From contig JACTMU010000014.1 of NCBI GenBank assembly GCA_014584465.1, forward strand, positions 90,319 through 154,318: 64,000 nt of DNA, given 5' to 3'. Shown here piece after piece: positions 17,132-25,977 of the stretch. Each line of letters starts with the position of its first letter. Position 1 is the stretch's first letter. Made by a program: the position numbers and the translations under genes. The stretch comes from Pseudomonadota bacterium (lineage in GTDB: Bacteria; Bdellovibrionota; Bdellovibrionia; Bdellovibrionales; JACTMU01). The notes below the pieces were generated by a model. It did not search any database and was not told where the DNA came from. It worked only from the letters and a program-made list of their open reading frames with translations.

Positions 17132-18142
17132 ATGATTCGTTTTTTCTTGAGTAAAGCGTTTTCGCTGATCTCTGTACTGATCGGCGTAACGCTCATTGCA
17201 TTCATCATGATACGGCTGATACCGGGCGATCCCGTCCTTATGATGTTGGGGGAGCGTGGAGCTTCTCCTGAGGCCATGGCCGAGATGAGGGCCAATCTGG
17301 GCTTGGATCAACCGGCCTCAATTCAATATATGAATTTTCTTTGGAGGGCGGTCCAGGGCGATCTTGGTCAATCGGTCGTTTCACGCAGAGCGGTCTCTGA
17401 GGAATTTTTCGATCGCTTTCCAGCAACGTTGGAACTTGGGATGGTGGCTCTGCTCTTTGCACTCTTTGTGGGTGTACCCTTGGGAATTGTGGCAGCGGTA
17501 AAGAGAAATTCATTTTTCGACTACTGCTTCATGGGCACCTCTTTAGTGGGATATTCAATGCCCATTTTTTGGTGGGGCCTCATTCTTATTCTTTTTTTCT
17601 CAGTGCAACTTGGGTGGACTCCGGTTTCTGGTCGATTGAGCGTCATGTATGAGGTTGACGCCGTCACAGGATTCATGTTGATCGATACGCTCTTCAGTGA
17701 AGATGGGATTGCGGCCTTTTGGGATGCATTCAAGCATCTCATCCTTCCATCAGTTGCAATGGGGACCATTCCACTTGCGGTTCTAGCAAGAATGACTCGT
17801 TCCAGTTTGTTGGAAGTTTTGGATGAAGATTACATTCGGACGGCGCGAGCCAAAGGGGCCAATTCGTGGAATGTGATCGTGATTCATGCACTTCGAAATG
17901 CACTTATTCCTGTCATCACGGTTTTTGGGCTTATGGTGGGCTCCATCATCACAGGTGCGATTCTCACCGAGACCATTTTTTCATGGCCTGGCATTGGGAA
18001 ATGGCTCGTGAAGAGCGTTGAGGCTCGTGACTATCCAGTGATTCAAGGTGGAGTCTTTCTTATTGCTTCAGCCGTGGTTCTTGTGAATCTTTCAGTTGAT
18101 TTTCTCTATGTGATGATCAATCCAAGAATGAGGACGCGGTGA
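17132..18142 (+). CDS. Peptide ABC transporter permease DppB-like
   Basis: 336 residues. The family opening (LISVLIGVTLIAFIMIRLIPGDPVLMMLG), DLGQSVVSRRAV, and the EAA loop RTARAKGANSWNVIVIHALRNALIP are intact, and there are about six membrane helices. It is longer than the paralogue at 1270-2187 because of an insertion around MYEVDAVTGFMLIDTLF, also seen in DppB of Escherichia coli. Forms the channel with the next gene product. Confidence 0.94.
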   Translation: MIRFFLSKAFSLISVLIGVTLIAFIMIRLIPGDPVLMMLGERGASPEAMAEMRANLGLDQPASIQYMNFLWRAVQGDLGQSVVSRRAVSEEFFDRFPATLELGMVALLFALFVGVPLGIVAAVKRNSFFDYCFMGTSLVGYSMPIFWWGLILILFFSVQLGWTPVSGRLSVMYEVDAVTGFMLIDTLFSEDGIAAFWDAFKHLILPSVAMGTIPLAVLARMTRSSLLEVLDEDYIRTARAKGANSWNVIVIHALRNALIPVITVFGLMVGSIITGAILTETIFSWPGIGKWLVKSVEARDYPVIQGGVFLIASAVVLVNLSVDFLYVMINPRMRTR

Positions 18143-18155
18143 GAGGGTCGAGATT

Positions 18156-19016
18156 ATGAGAGAGATGGTGGCTGAATTTTGGGGCTCGTTTCGAGAAAAT
18201 CGTGGTGCGGTGGCGGGCTTTGTGGTCATTGCGATTCTCGTTCTGATCGCGCTTTTGGCTCCGTGGATTGCCCCATATGATCCATCTCTTGTTCACGAAG
18301 ATGCGTTTAAGATCCCTCCGATTTGGGAGAGCGGTGGTGATGGACGATTTCTCCTCGGGACGGACGATTTAGGACGAGATCTCTTAAGTCGGCTTGTCTG
18401 GGGTTCAAGGGTTTCTTTGGGGGTAGGATTTTTGGTGGTTCTCATTTCAGCCTCCATTGGAACGGTCCTAGGTCTTCTTGCAGGATATTGGGGTGGATGG
18501 ATCGATCTTGTGATTATGAGATTTGTCGATATTTTGATGTCTCTGCCAAGCATTTTGTTGGCCATCGTCGTGGTGGCAGTTTTAGGTCCAGGTTTGGTCA
18601 ATGCGATTTGGGCCGTCAGTGTGGTTGCACTTCCTGGCTTCATTCGTCTTGTTCGAGCCTCGGTCGCTGTGGAAAGGGACCGTCAATATGTGACGGCCTC
18701 TCGAAGTTTCGGAGCAAGTCACCTTCGTCAAACGTTTATCAATATTTTGCCAAACTGTCTTGCGCCCCTGATTGTTCAATCCACCCTTGGTTTTAGTGAC
18801 GGAATTCTTAATGCGGCGGCGTTGGGATTTCTTGGATTGGGGGCGCAACCCCCTCAGTCAGAATGGGGGACGATGTTGTCCGATGCGCGCTCCTACATAG
18901 AGACGCTCCCTTGGTTGGTCACTCTACCGGGAATATGTATATTGGTGGTGGTCTTGGCATTTAATTTATTAGGTGACGGCTTAAGAGATGCCTTCGACCC
19001 TAAATTGAAAAGGTGA
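18156..19016 (+). CDS. Peptide ABC transporter permease DppC-like
   Basis: 286 residues with the OppC N-terminal region (ALLAPWIAPYDP), LLGTDDLGRDLLSRLVWG, and the EAA loop VTASRSFGASHLRQTFINILPN. The natural C-terminus here (GDGLRDAFDPKLKR) shows what the repeat-altered paralogue at 406-1245 has lost. It starts 13 bases after dppB and ends 6 bases before the ATPase gene. Confidence 0.94.
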   Translation: MREMVAEFWGSFRENRGAVAGFVVIAILVLIALLAPWIAPYDPSLVHEDAFKIPPIWESGGDGRFLLGTDDLGRDLLSRLVWGSRVSLGVGFLVVLISASIGTVLGLLAGYWGGWIDLVIMRFVDILMSLPSILLAIVVVAVLGPGLVNAIWAVSVVALPGFIRLVRASVAVERDRQYVTASRSFGASHLRQTFINILPNCLAPLIVQSTLGFSDGILNAAALGFLGLGAQPPQSEWGTMLSDARSYIETLPWLVTLPGICILVVVLAFNLLGDGLRDAFDPKLKR

Positions 19017-19022
19017 GTTTCA

Positions 19023-19994
19023 TTGTTAGAGGTAAAAGATCTTACTGTTTCATTTCAAACTCGACGAGGAGTCATTAAGGCTGTGGATCGCCTCTCCTTT
19101 TCGCTGGGGGTTGGGAAAACCCTGGGAGTTGTAGGCGAATCGGGTTCTGGCAAAAGCGTCACGAGTCTCGCCATCTTAGGTCTCCTTGCAAAGAACGCGG
19201 AGATCACATCGGGGGAGGTTTTCTTTTTTGAAGAGGATCTGATGCATACGACGGATCGCCGTCGACAGGAGATTCGTGGTGGAAAGATTGCAATGATTTT
19301 TCAGGATCCTATGACCAGCCTTAACCCCTGTTACACGATTGGCTATCAGATTGAGGAGGCTCTCCGCTTGCACGAAAGATTAAGTTCCGGAGAGCGGCAG
19401 AGTCGAACTGAAGAGCTTTTGACCAAGGTGGGAATTCCTGATGCGAGATTGAGAATGAAGAGCTTTCCCCATCAACTTTCTGGGGGGATGTCTCAACGAG
19501 CCATGATTGCCATGGCCATCGCATGTGGGCCGAAGTTGTTGATTGCAGATGAACCGACCACAGCACTGGATGTCACCATTCAGGCCCAGATTCTCTCTCT
19601 CCTGCGTGAGTTAAAGAATGAGCGCGAGATGTCGATGATTTTGATCACTCATGACATTGGAGTGGTGGCCGAAAATGCCGATCAAATCATCGTCATGTAT
19701 GCTGGACAGGCTGTGGAGATGGGCGATCGAGAAAAGATCATTGAAGATCCCCAACACCCCTACACACAAGCCCTTCTGGAATCTTTACCTGGGAAAGCCA
19801 ATGCCTTCCGAGAGCCGCTTCCATCGCTTCCCGGGATGGTTCCTGACCTCGCCAAACGTCCCTCAGGGTGTCAGTTTCATCCGCGATGCAAATTTACCTT
19901 TGAAAAGTGCCGTGCTGAAGAGCCCCCCGACTTTTTCGTGAACGGAACAAGAGTCAAGTGTTGGAAGAAAAGTCCCATTCGGGAAACGATTTAA
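19023..19994 (+). CDS. Peptide ABC transporter ATP-binding protein DppD-like
   Basis: 323 residues: Walker A GESGSGKS (about 39-46), Q-loop MIFQDPMTSLNPC, signature LSGGMSQR, Walker B LLIADEPTTALDV, and the C-terminal oligopeptide-transporter extension with the cysteine-rich GCQFHPRCKFTFEKCR, which can hold an iron-sulphur centre in some members. Start is TTG at 19023 with AAGGTGAG upstream. Most systems have a second ATPase (DppF). None follows here, so this protein may work as a homodimer or with a partner elsewhere. Confidence 0.93.
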   Translation: MLEVKDLTVSFQTRRGVIKAVDRLSFSLGVGKTLGVVGESGSGKSVTSLAILGLLAKNAEITSGEVFFFEEDLMHTTDRRRQEIRGGKIAMIFQDPMTSLNPCYTIGYQIEEALRLHERLSSGERQSRTEELLTKVGIPDARLRMKSFPHQLSGGMSQRAMIAMAIACGPKLLIADEPTTALDVTIQAQILSLLRELKNEREMSMILITHDIGVVAENADQIIVMYAGQAVEMGDREKIIEDPQHPYTQALLESLPGKANAFREPLPSLPGMVPDLAKRPSGCQFHPRCKFTFEKCRAEEPPDFFVNGTRVKCWKKSPIRETI

Positions 19995-20022
19995 TTTCAG
20001 AGGAAATTTTGATGGATAAGGT

Positions 20023-20271
20023 CTAACCTTCAGTTTGTTCACTCTTTGAGCGAGCTGCGGTGGATGCGGTCTTTTCAGCACCCGATGGGCTTCCATGAAG
20101 CTGTTCTTTCCGGGCAGATTCGGTAACATCAATTTCATCCTCACTCAGGCCTTTCTTAAATCCACGAATGGCCTGGCCAATGGATTTTCCAAGCCCCGGA
20201 ATTCGACTTGGTCCAAAGAAGATCAAAACAATTGCCACAATCAACAGAATTTGCCAAGGACCTACACTCAT
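20023..20271 (-). CDS. tatA: Twin-arginine translocase subunit TatA
   Basis: 82 residues: one membrane helix (GPWQILLIVAIVLIFFGP), the hinge FGPSRIPGLGKSIGQAIRGFKKGL forming the amphipathic helix, and an acidic/polar tail. TatA oligomers form the pore for folded Tat substrates. No tatB or tatC is adjacent, which is common where tatA is encoded alone. Convergent with the dpp operon. Confidence 0.9.
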   Translation of the reverse strand: MSVGPWQILLIVAIVLIFFGPSRIPGLGKSIGQAIRGFKKGLSEDEIDVTESARKEQLHGSPSGAEKTASTAARSKSEQTEG

Positions 20272-20415
20272 AGCAAAACCCTCTGGTTAAAACCAATAAA
20301 AGGTCAATAATGGTTTAATATACCACAAATTGTTTTAAAAAAAAATAGTGGGTCGAACGATATGGCGAAATGATCTCTCCTGCGCTATATGGCGCCTACG
20401 TTTGATCTGAGCTCT

Positions 20416-20436
20416 GGTGTCTCAACTTTAGACACC
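20416..20436. repeat. Small hairpin in the 208-bp gap after the lipoprotein gene
   Basis: GGTGTCT and AGACACC (7 bp each) separated by CAACTTT. It lies 44 bases past the end of the leftward lipoprotein gene. There is no T-run, so a terminator role is uncertain. The rest of the gap 20272-20479 shows an A-rich tract and no gene. Confidence 0.4.
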
Positions 20437-20479
20437 TCCACCACCATTTGATTTCGGCTGACTGAGAGAGGAGCGAGCG

Positions 20480-21427
20480 TTACTTCTTATCCGGTTTTTC
20501 GGTCGGACAAACCCATGGGATCAGCGCCGGGTTCCCCTTGATCGTGTAGCCCTCCTCTGTGGCCAAAAGTGCTATCTGGTGCTTCTCCTTTTTTTCATCT
20601 CGTCTGCATGAGATCACAAATGTGCCGATGGGGCGTGTACAGGGTTCCACGCTGAACTTAATCGGACTCGTAGGAGTGGCATCACATTTGATGGTGGATA
20701 CACGAGTTTCCTCTTTCCCTTTAACGCGCTTCTTCTGAATGTCATTGCGGTGCAAGCTCATCGGCTGATCGCCGTCAGTTTCAAAGAGGGGGAAAGAGGC
20801 AAGAGGATCGCCAACCGGGATCACAAAATAGCCAAGAATTTTAGACTCCCAACCTGCCCGGGCTCCCAGAATGTATCCTTCCCCGTGAACATCATAATCG
20901 AGAAAGAAGCGCTCCTCTGTCTCTCCTAAAGAACCTGGATCATTTTGATGAGTGATCTTGAAATTGGAACGAACATCCGTCCATTCCGTTCTCTTTCTAT
21001 GATTTGGATGTTTGAACTTCTCATCTGATCCGGTGATCTCTCCACTGCTGAAGTAGATCTTTGGGGAGTTTCCGACAGCCTTAGTCATAGAAAAAGTTTT
21101 TACAGTATTAAGAAATCCCTTGAGAAGAGGGCATTTTTTGAATCGCACCTTGTACTCAAGTTCGTTGGATCTCTCCGAACTTGAGATCACATTAAAACAT
21201 CCAAACTCTTTTTGATGTTGGATCAGAAAAGCCAAATGAAACTGATCAGCCATATCTGCAAGCTCATAGAGCAGATTGACGGAGGCGGCTTCTGCCTGTT
21301 CCTGAATCGGTTTTTGTTGGCCCCGATCACGACCCTTCAAACCGGGCTGCACCTTTGCTTTTTTAGGGTCCTTCAAGCAACCCGCCATCATAAGAAGGAG
21401 GCAAAGTAAGATGGTTAAGTTTCTCAT
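20480..21427 (-). CDS. Lipoprotein of unknown function
   Basis: About 315 residues. The start at 21425-21427 (MRNLTILLCLLLMMAGC) has a GGGGAG 8 bases upstream and gives a textbook lipoprotein signal with lipobox MAGC. The longer frame adds 18 residues with no support. The mature part is polar, begins with a basic linker (KDPKKAKVQPGLKGRDRGQQ) and has several cysteines toward the C-terminus (CDATP, EPCTRP, ISCRRD) that may form disulphides. No family recognised. Leftward, 68 bases after PcnB. Confidence 0.72.
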   Translation of the reverse strand: MRNLTILLCLLLMMAGCLKDPKKAKVQPGLKGRDRGQQKPIQEQAEAASVNLLYELADMADQFHLAFLIQHQKEFGCFNVISSSERSNELEYKVRFKKCPLLKGFLNTVKTFSMTKAVGNSPKIYFSSGEITGSDEKFKHPNHRKRTEWTDVRSNFKITHQNDPGSLGETEERFFLDYDVHGEGYILGARAGWESKILGYFVIPVGDPLASFPLFETDGDQPMSLHRNDIQKKRVKGKEETRVSTIKCDATPTSPIKFSVEPCTRPIGTFVISCRRDEKKEKHQIALLATEEGYTIKGNPALIPWVCPTEKPDKK

Positions 21428-21495
21428 GATCACATCTCCCCATTTTAGGGTGAGACTAACATGGGGGTTCATTTCTGTCACGCTGTTTCATTAGC

Positions 21496-22752
21496 CTAAT
21501 CTTGTGGGGAATCGTTCTTATTGAAGTTTCGTGACCGTGGTCGTCGTCGGCGCGGACTGCGAACTCGTTGAGTGGGCTCTGATGGTGTAAGAAGTGTACG
21601 TTGTTCAATCCAAAAAAAGAGTTGAGATGGAGAGAGGGAATAGTCGGCTTGACTCATCATCAGCGCCAGTGGGAATGCAGGATGGTTTATGATCGTCATT
21701 CGTCTTCGTTCGCCTCGTCTACGAAAATCTTCCACTTTGCGAATGGAACTTTGGAGTTGCAATGCTTGGGCAAAGATCTGCTGTTCATACTTGAAGAGGC
21801 CAAGTTCGTCTCGCATAAGAGACTTAAGTTCAGAGTCGTCCAATATTTCCATGGCCCTGAGAGGGGTTTCAATCGAGGGGACTTTGAGCGTGCGAAAATA
21901 GCAAAACACCAGATATCCAAAAAGATAGATGGGATCTGCCGGGTCAGATACATGCTGGTGAATTCGGTGAAAATAGGAGTCAAACTCCTTGATCTGTTGA
22001 GGATCAAGGTAGACCTTGTTTAGCGTCGGGCAAATCTCAGCCCAAACTCCAAAATCAGAGGCTTCATGAAATGCCATTACGGGATCTTTGAGTCGAAGCA
22101 ACTTTAGAAATTCTTCACGTCGTCTGGGAAGGACTGATCGGGCCAGATCCTTAGAGTGTGTCAAGCATGCACGCCTCAACTCAGGTTCCAGCGTAAAACC
22201 AAGTTTGTGTGCTAGACGAAGTCCTCTTAAGATTCGAATCGGATCTTCCGTGAGTCGTTCGTTGGGATCTCCGATCATTCGAATGACTCCCTCACGAATG
22301 TCTTTGAGGCCATTGCAAAAATCGATGATCTTATCTTCGATGGGATCATAAAAGAGGGAGTTGAGGGTAAAGTCCCTTCGAGAGGCGTCCTCTTCAGGAG
22401 TTCCAAAGAGATTGTCTGGACCAACCTCTTGGGCGTCAGGATCCTCATCTGGCCCAACATTTCTTCGAAAAGTTGCAACCTCGTATTGATGCTCTCCTCT
22501 TTTTACCAAAACAAGACGAAACCTTCGTCCAATCACAAAAGAACGAGGAATCAACCTCTGCACCTGCTTTGGTTTGGCATCGGTTGCAATGTCAAAATCC
22601 TTAGGGATTATGCCAAGGAGCAGATCTCTAACGCAACCACCAACCAAGTAGGCCACAAAACCATTTTTCTTAAGGGTTTCAACTATTTCCAACGCAAATG
22701 AATCGATCCAGTGGGACTTTAACTCAGGTGTCGGAAGGGGAGATACAGACAT
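21496..22752 (-). CDS. pcnB: Poly(A) polymerase / tRNA nucleotidyltransferase family protein (PcnB-like)
   Basis: About 418 residues of the class II nucleotidyltransferase family: YLVGGCVRDLLLGIIPKDFDIATDA (metal-binding Asp pair), RRDFTLNSLFYDP, and RRILRGLRLAHKLGF-like RNA-binding segment, plus a basic arginine-rich tail (RVRSPRRRRPRSRN) typical of PcnB. It adds adenosines to RNA 3' ends to promote decay. The ATG at 22750-22752 (MSVSPLPTPEL) is chosen. The open frame runs another 46 codons upstream but those are read from a mobile repeat and do not look like protein. Confidence 0.88.
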   Translation of the reverse strand: MSVSPLPTPELKSHWIDSFALEIVETLKKNGFVAYLVGGCVRDLLLGIIPKDFDIATDAKPKQVQRLIPRSFVIGRRFRLVLVKRGEHQYEVATFRRNVGPDEDPDAQEVGPDNLFGTPEEDASRRDFTLNSLFYDPIEDKIIDFCNGLKDIREGVIRMIGDPNERLTEDPIRILRGLRLAHKLGFTLEPELRRACLTHSKDLARSVLPRRREEFLKLLRLKDPVMAFHEASDFGVWAEICPTLNKVYLDPQQIKEFDSYFHRIHQHVSDPADPIYLFGYLVFCYFRTLKVPSIETPLRAMEILDDSELKSLMRDELGLFKYEQQIFAQALQLQSSIRKVEDFRRRGERRRMTIINHPAFPLALMMSQADYSLSPSQLFFWIEQRTLLTPSEPTQRVRSPRRRRPRSRNFNKNDSPQD

Positions 22753-22808
22753 ATAGAATGGATAGTGAACTAGACTCTCGCTCCGAGTCAAGAAAGAACC
22801 ACGTTTGA

Positions 22809-22951
22809 AACCCGGATCTGAAATTAGAAATGGGCTAAAAACCATGAAAGCCGCCACCAGAGCAGAAGTGCTCGAAAAAATAGACCTCACCGTATCACTG
22901 GGGATAACCTTTGATGATTTTTATCTCCATTTCTAATTTCAGATCCGGGTT
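22809..22951. repeat. MITE-like palindromic repeat, copy B (complete)
   Basis: 143 bp with exact 25-bp terminal inverted repeats at 22809-22833 and 22927-22951 (outer end AACCCGGATCTGAAATTAGA). It contains no coding capacity of its own. It lies between pcnB and the subtilase gene, and is the reference copy for this family in the window. Its first 98 bases are identical to copy C. Confidence 0.9.
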
Positions 22952-22984
22952 GAAAGAGACGGCCATGGCGTTGCAGTAACTTGT

Positions 22985-23041
22985 AACCCGGTTCAGGTGG
23001 CGACCTTCATGGTTTTTAGCCCATTCCTAATTTCAGATCCC
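22985..23041 (-). repeat. MITE-like repeat, copy B' (partial, diverged)
   Basis: The reverse complement matches the left arm of copy B with several changes (GATCTGAAATTAGGAATGGG, then CTAAAAACCATGAAGG and CGCCACC) and ends in AACCCGG. It lies 33 bases after copy B, in opposite orientation, in the upstream region of the subtilase gene. Together the two copies occupy most of the 359 bases between the flanking genes. Confidence 0.75.
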
Positions 23042-23111
23042 AGTGGCAAATTCCAGGACTCACATCCAAAGCCGATTTTGCCGATTCTTTTAGAGTGGTG
23101 GGAGAGTGCAC

Positions 23112-24659
23112 ATGAGACAAAAAGATTCATCGTGTCATATATCTTTAAGTTGGATGATCTCCGTGAGTGTGTCGTACCTGCACATTCTGCCGCCAACACA
23201 ACTTCCTCTTCTCTTGGTAGGGCTGTTGTTTTCCTATCTCATCTCAACGGGTCGAGCATCTGCAGTCAGCGACTTTTCGGAGTCCCATCTTCAATCCCCC
23301 TTTGCGATTCAAAAGGTGATCTTGGATGAGACAGAAGGTCAAAATAGGATTGACGAGCTGTTTGTACCTCAAGCAGTTCAGAACTTAGACCTTCTTTCTC
23401 TTACGATTAAAGATCGTCCCCGGTTGAAGTCCCTTAAGGGTGTTCGAGTTGTGATCACCGTGGACCAGAGCTGCATCCATCAGCGTGGCTTTCGCCTTAC
23501 TCAACACTTTCCCCTTTTCGAGCATCCCCGATTGTCCTCTCGATATCGGGCCTATTCATTCGTATTGCGAGAGAGTCTTACTCTTGGTGCACTTGAGGCC
23601 TTGGCCGATTCTGAACCATGTCTCATCGGCATTTCAAGTCCTCGAACCTACACGATCTCAAGGCAGTTCAATGATCCATGGTTGAGCTTTGAAAAACATT
23701 TGACCACGATCTCCTTCTCTAAGGGTCAAGATCTCTTCAACAGTCCATCTCATGGTATAATTGAAGATGTTGTTGTGGGAGTGATTGACACGGGGATCGA
23801 TTATCTTCATGAAGATCTTGTGGAGGTCATGTGGAGCGACTCTTCTGGGAATCATGGCTACAATTTTGTCTCTAGCAGCAGCGATCCTAGGGATGATCAA
23901 GGTCACGGGACCCACGTTGCTGGATTGATCGGGGCCAAAGGTGACAACTCGGTTGGAGTCGCAGGAGTGATGCCAACTCACCTAAAGATCGTCGCATTGA
24001 AGGCTTTAGATCAAGATGGATCAGGTGATGTCGTCGATATTGTGAACGCCATCTATTACGCTGCCGACTCGAGCAACACAGAGGGGACCAAGATTGAGGT
24101 CATCAACATGAGCCTCGGTGTTGCAGGAACCGATGTTGCGATCCAAAATGGTCTTGTTGAAGCCATCACTCAAGGCGTAACGGTCATTGTTGCAGCAGGA
24201 AATGATGGAGCTGAGTTGACTCAAAGCAATTTTGTGAGTCCAGCCTCCTACGGGGCCCTGTATGCGGGTGTCGTGACCGTTGGGTCGGTCGATGCCAAGA
24301 CCAATTCTGCCAGCAGCTTTTCCAATTGGAGTACAACTTTTGTAGAATTGGCATCACCCGGCTCGGAGTCTTCTGATGGAGGAGTGCTCTCGACCTATCC
24401 GGACGACCAATATGCCTACTTTCAGGGAACTTCGATGGCATCTCCGATTGTGGCAGGCGCTGCTGCACTTTTGATTGGAATGAGTAAGACAGCAGGACTC
24501 TCAATAACACCAAGTACCGTTGAGTTGACACTTGCCACATCCGCGCAGACGGTCTCCTCTCTCCAGAGTCGATTTCGAGGGGGAGCTCTATTGAACATTC
24601 ACAACATGTCGCAAGTCTTTCGTGAGATCTTGATCGATTCAGATGGAGGTCTTCCGTGA
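23112..24659 (+). CDS. Exported subtilisin-like serine protease (peptidase S8)
   Basis: About 515 residues. The catalytic triad is complete: Asp in GVIDTGIDYLHEDL (about 225), His in GHGTHVAGLIG (about 266), Ser in GTSMASPIVAGAAALL (about 440), with the oxyanion Asn in AAGNDG. A hydrophobic stretch near residues 30-50 (PTQLPLLLVGLLFSYLISTGRASA) looks like an unusually long signal peptide, followed by a prodomain of about 120 residues. Start ATG 23112 has GGGAG 7 bases upstream, better than the GTG at 23106. Its stop overlaps the start of the following lipoprotein gene (GTGA). Confidence 0.9.
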   Translation: MRQKDSSCHISLSWMISVSVSYLHILPPTQLPLLLVGLLFSYLISTGRASAVSDFSESHLQSPFAIQKVILDETEGQNRIDELFVPQAVQNLDLLSLTIKDRPRLKSLKGVRVVITVDQSCIHQRGFRLTQHFPLFEHPRLSSRYRAYSFVLRESLTLGALEALADSEPCLIGISSPRTYTISRQFNDPWLSFEKHLTTISFSKGQDLFNSPSHGIIEDVVVGVIDTGIDYLHEDLVEVMWSDSSGNHGYNFVSSSSDPRDDQGHGTHVAGLIGAKGDNSVGVAGVMPTHLKIVALKALDQDGSGDVVDIVNAIYYAADSSNTEGTKIEVINMSLGVAGTDVAIQNGLVEAITQGVTVIVAAGNDGAELTQSNFVSPASYGALYAGVVTVGSVDAKTNSASSFSNWSTTFVELASPGSESSDGGVLSTYPDDQYAYFQGTSMASPIVAGAAALLIGMSKTAGLSITPSTVELTLATSAQTVSSLQSRFRGGALLNIHNMSQVFREILIDSDGGLP

Positions 24660-25828
24660 AAGGGGGGAGATCACAGCCTTTCCTGCTTGTTCTATTGTGG
24701 ATTATGGCTCTTGGTTGTACCAAGTCCGATTTTAAGGTCACTGAACCATCCTTAGGTGATGGTGGTGGAGGCGACCCATCTGAGTCGGACCTCGGAGTCC
24801 TCGACACAAATTGTATGAGTTCCAGTGCATATGATGGATGTCTTTTTTCAAAGAATCCCGTGGCTCAACTTGCAAAGGCATTGAGTGAGCCTCTTCACAA
24901 GGATTTCAATCTAAGCACCATGCAGATCTATGGGGTTCGACTTAAGAATTTGGATACGAGCGGGGGACTTTCTAACGCCTCCTTTGTCATTGTTCCAGCC
25001 ACGGGATCGCCTGTGGTGGTGTCATCCTTATCCAAGTACAGCTTTAAAGATCATCCCGCATTACTTTCACAAATTTCAGCCTACTTTTGGATGGAAGCAT
25101 CACTTCGGCTGATGGAAAAGAAGATGGGGAGTCTCTATGCTAAGGAGAAATTGATCAAAGTTCATACGCGCGAGACCCTTGCGGGATGGTCTTCAACTCG
25201 AAATGAGATTGACCTTGCAACGAACGATTTAGGTAACGATATGGCCCTAGATGGTGGGATCATTGCTCACTTCGTAGGCCATGCAAATCTCTCTTATGCA
25301 ACTGAAAAGGCCATCTATGATCTCTCTTCAGATACAAATCATGTGGATTGTGTGGATGGTGTACTGCCTCTCAAGAAGGGTTGCTGCAAAGACAAAAATG
25401 GATGTTCAAAGGCCTTGGCTCTAGGAGTTGCGGACTATCAGATGACCATGGTCTTTCCTAATTCTCCGACTCTAGGAGAAACTTGGGTGAATAAGACGAA
25501 GGGAGTTACAACTTGTGGACTCTCTCGTCATCTCGATGATTTGAGTTCGTTTACAGCAAGTCAGGTCTATCTTGCTTGTGAAAGCGAGGGTAAGTCGGGG
25601 TTTGCTCCAATGATGGGCTCTCTCTATGCTTCGATCTGGTGGGAAGTTCAAAAAATGGTGACCGATCCTTCACCACTTTATCAACTCTTTTCTGCTCACC
25701 TCGCCTATTTTAAGGGGAGCGACACCTTTCTTGATGCACTTGACCACATTACCGCTGCCGACTCTGCGCTCTTTGGGGGGCAATATGCACCCTTTTTTGT
25801 AGAAGAGTACACGCGCCGAGGATTGTAA
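24656..25828 (+). CDS. Lipoprotein translationally coupled to the subtilase
   Basis: 390 residues starting at GTG 24656, which overlaps the protease stop by four bases. Signal with lipobox: LLWIMALGC (Cys about 21). The mature part has a Gly/Ser linker, then a folded region with GGIIAHFVGHANLSYATEKA and LALGVADYQMTMVFP, which loosely recalls thermolysin-like metallopeptidases with the catalytic Glu absent. That resemblance is tentative. Several cysteines (VDCVDG, KGCCKDKNGC, TTCGL) suggest disulphides. The coupling suggests the lipoprotein anchors, chaperones or inhibits the protease. Confidence 0.75.
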   Translation: MKGGRSQPFLLVLLWIMALGCTKSDFKVTEPSLGDGGGGDPSESDLGVLDTNCMSSSAYDGCLFSKNPVAQLAKALSEPLHKDFNLSTMQIYGVRLKNLDTSGGLSNASFVIVPATGSPVVVSSLSKYSFKDHPALLSQISAYFWMEASLRLMEKKMGSLYAKEKLIKVHTRETLAGWSSTRNEIDLATNDLGNDMALDGGIIAHFVGHANLSYATEKAIYDLSSDTNHVDCVDGVLPLKKGCCKDKNGCSKALALGVADYQMTMVFPNSPTLGETWVNKTKGVTTCGLSRHLDDLSSFTASQVYLACESEGKSGFAPMMGSLYASIWWEVQKMVTDPSPLYQLFSAHLAYFKGSDTFLDALDHITAADSALFGGQYAPFFVEEYTRRGL

Positions 25829-25838
25829 CCCGGATCCT
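25826..25838 (+). repeat. MITE-like repeat end, copy E (13-bp remnant on a stop codon)
   Basis: TAACCCGGATC directly at the lipoprotein gene's stop codon matches the outer end of the MITE family (AACCCGGATC). Only the end remains. It is short and could be chance, but the same arrangement is seen at 34217. Confidence 0.35.
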
Positions 25839-25977
25839 TGTCGCAACATTTCCTAGGCGAGACTATTTGATGGTCGAAAGTTTCAAACTGCAGTAGCCTC
25901 ATGGTTAGGGGCTGATCGGCCATTCCATTTTTACTGATTTCGATCGGCTCCTACTTAATCTGAAAAGGAGAGATAAA

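Noticed and set aside
22753..22890. N-terminal extension of 46 codons on PcnB
   Set aside because: Read from MITE copy B; no family similarity, and a good ATG lies at 22752.
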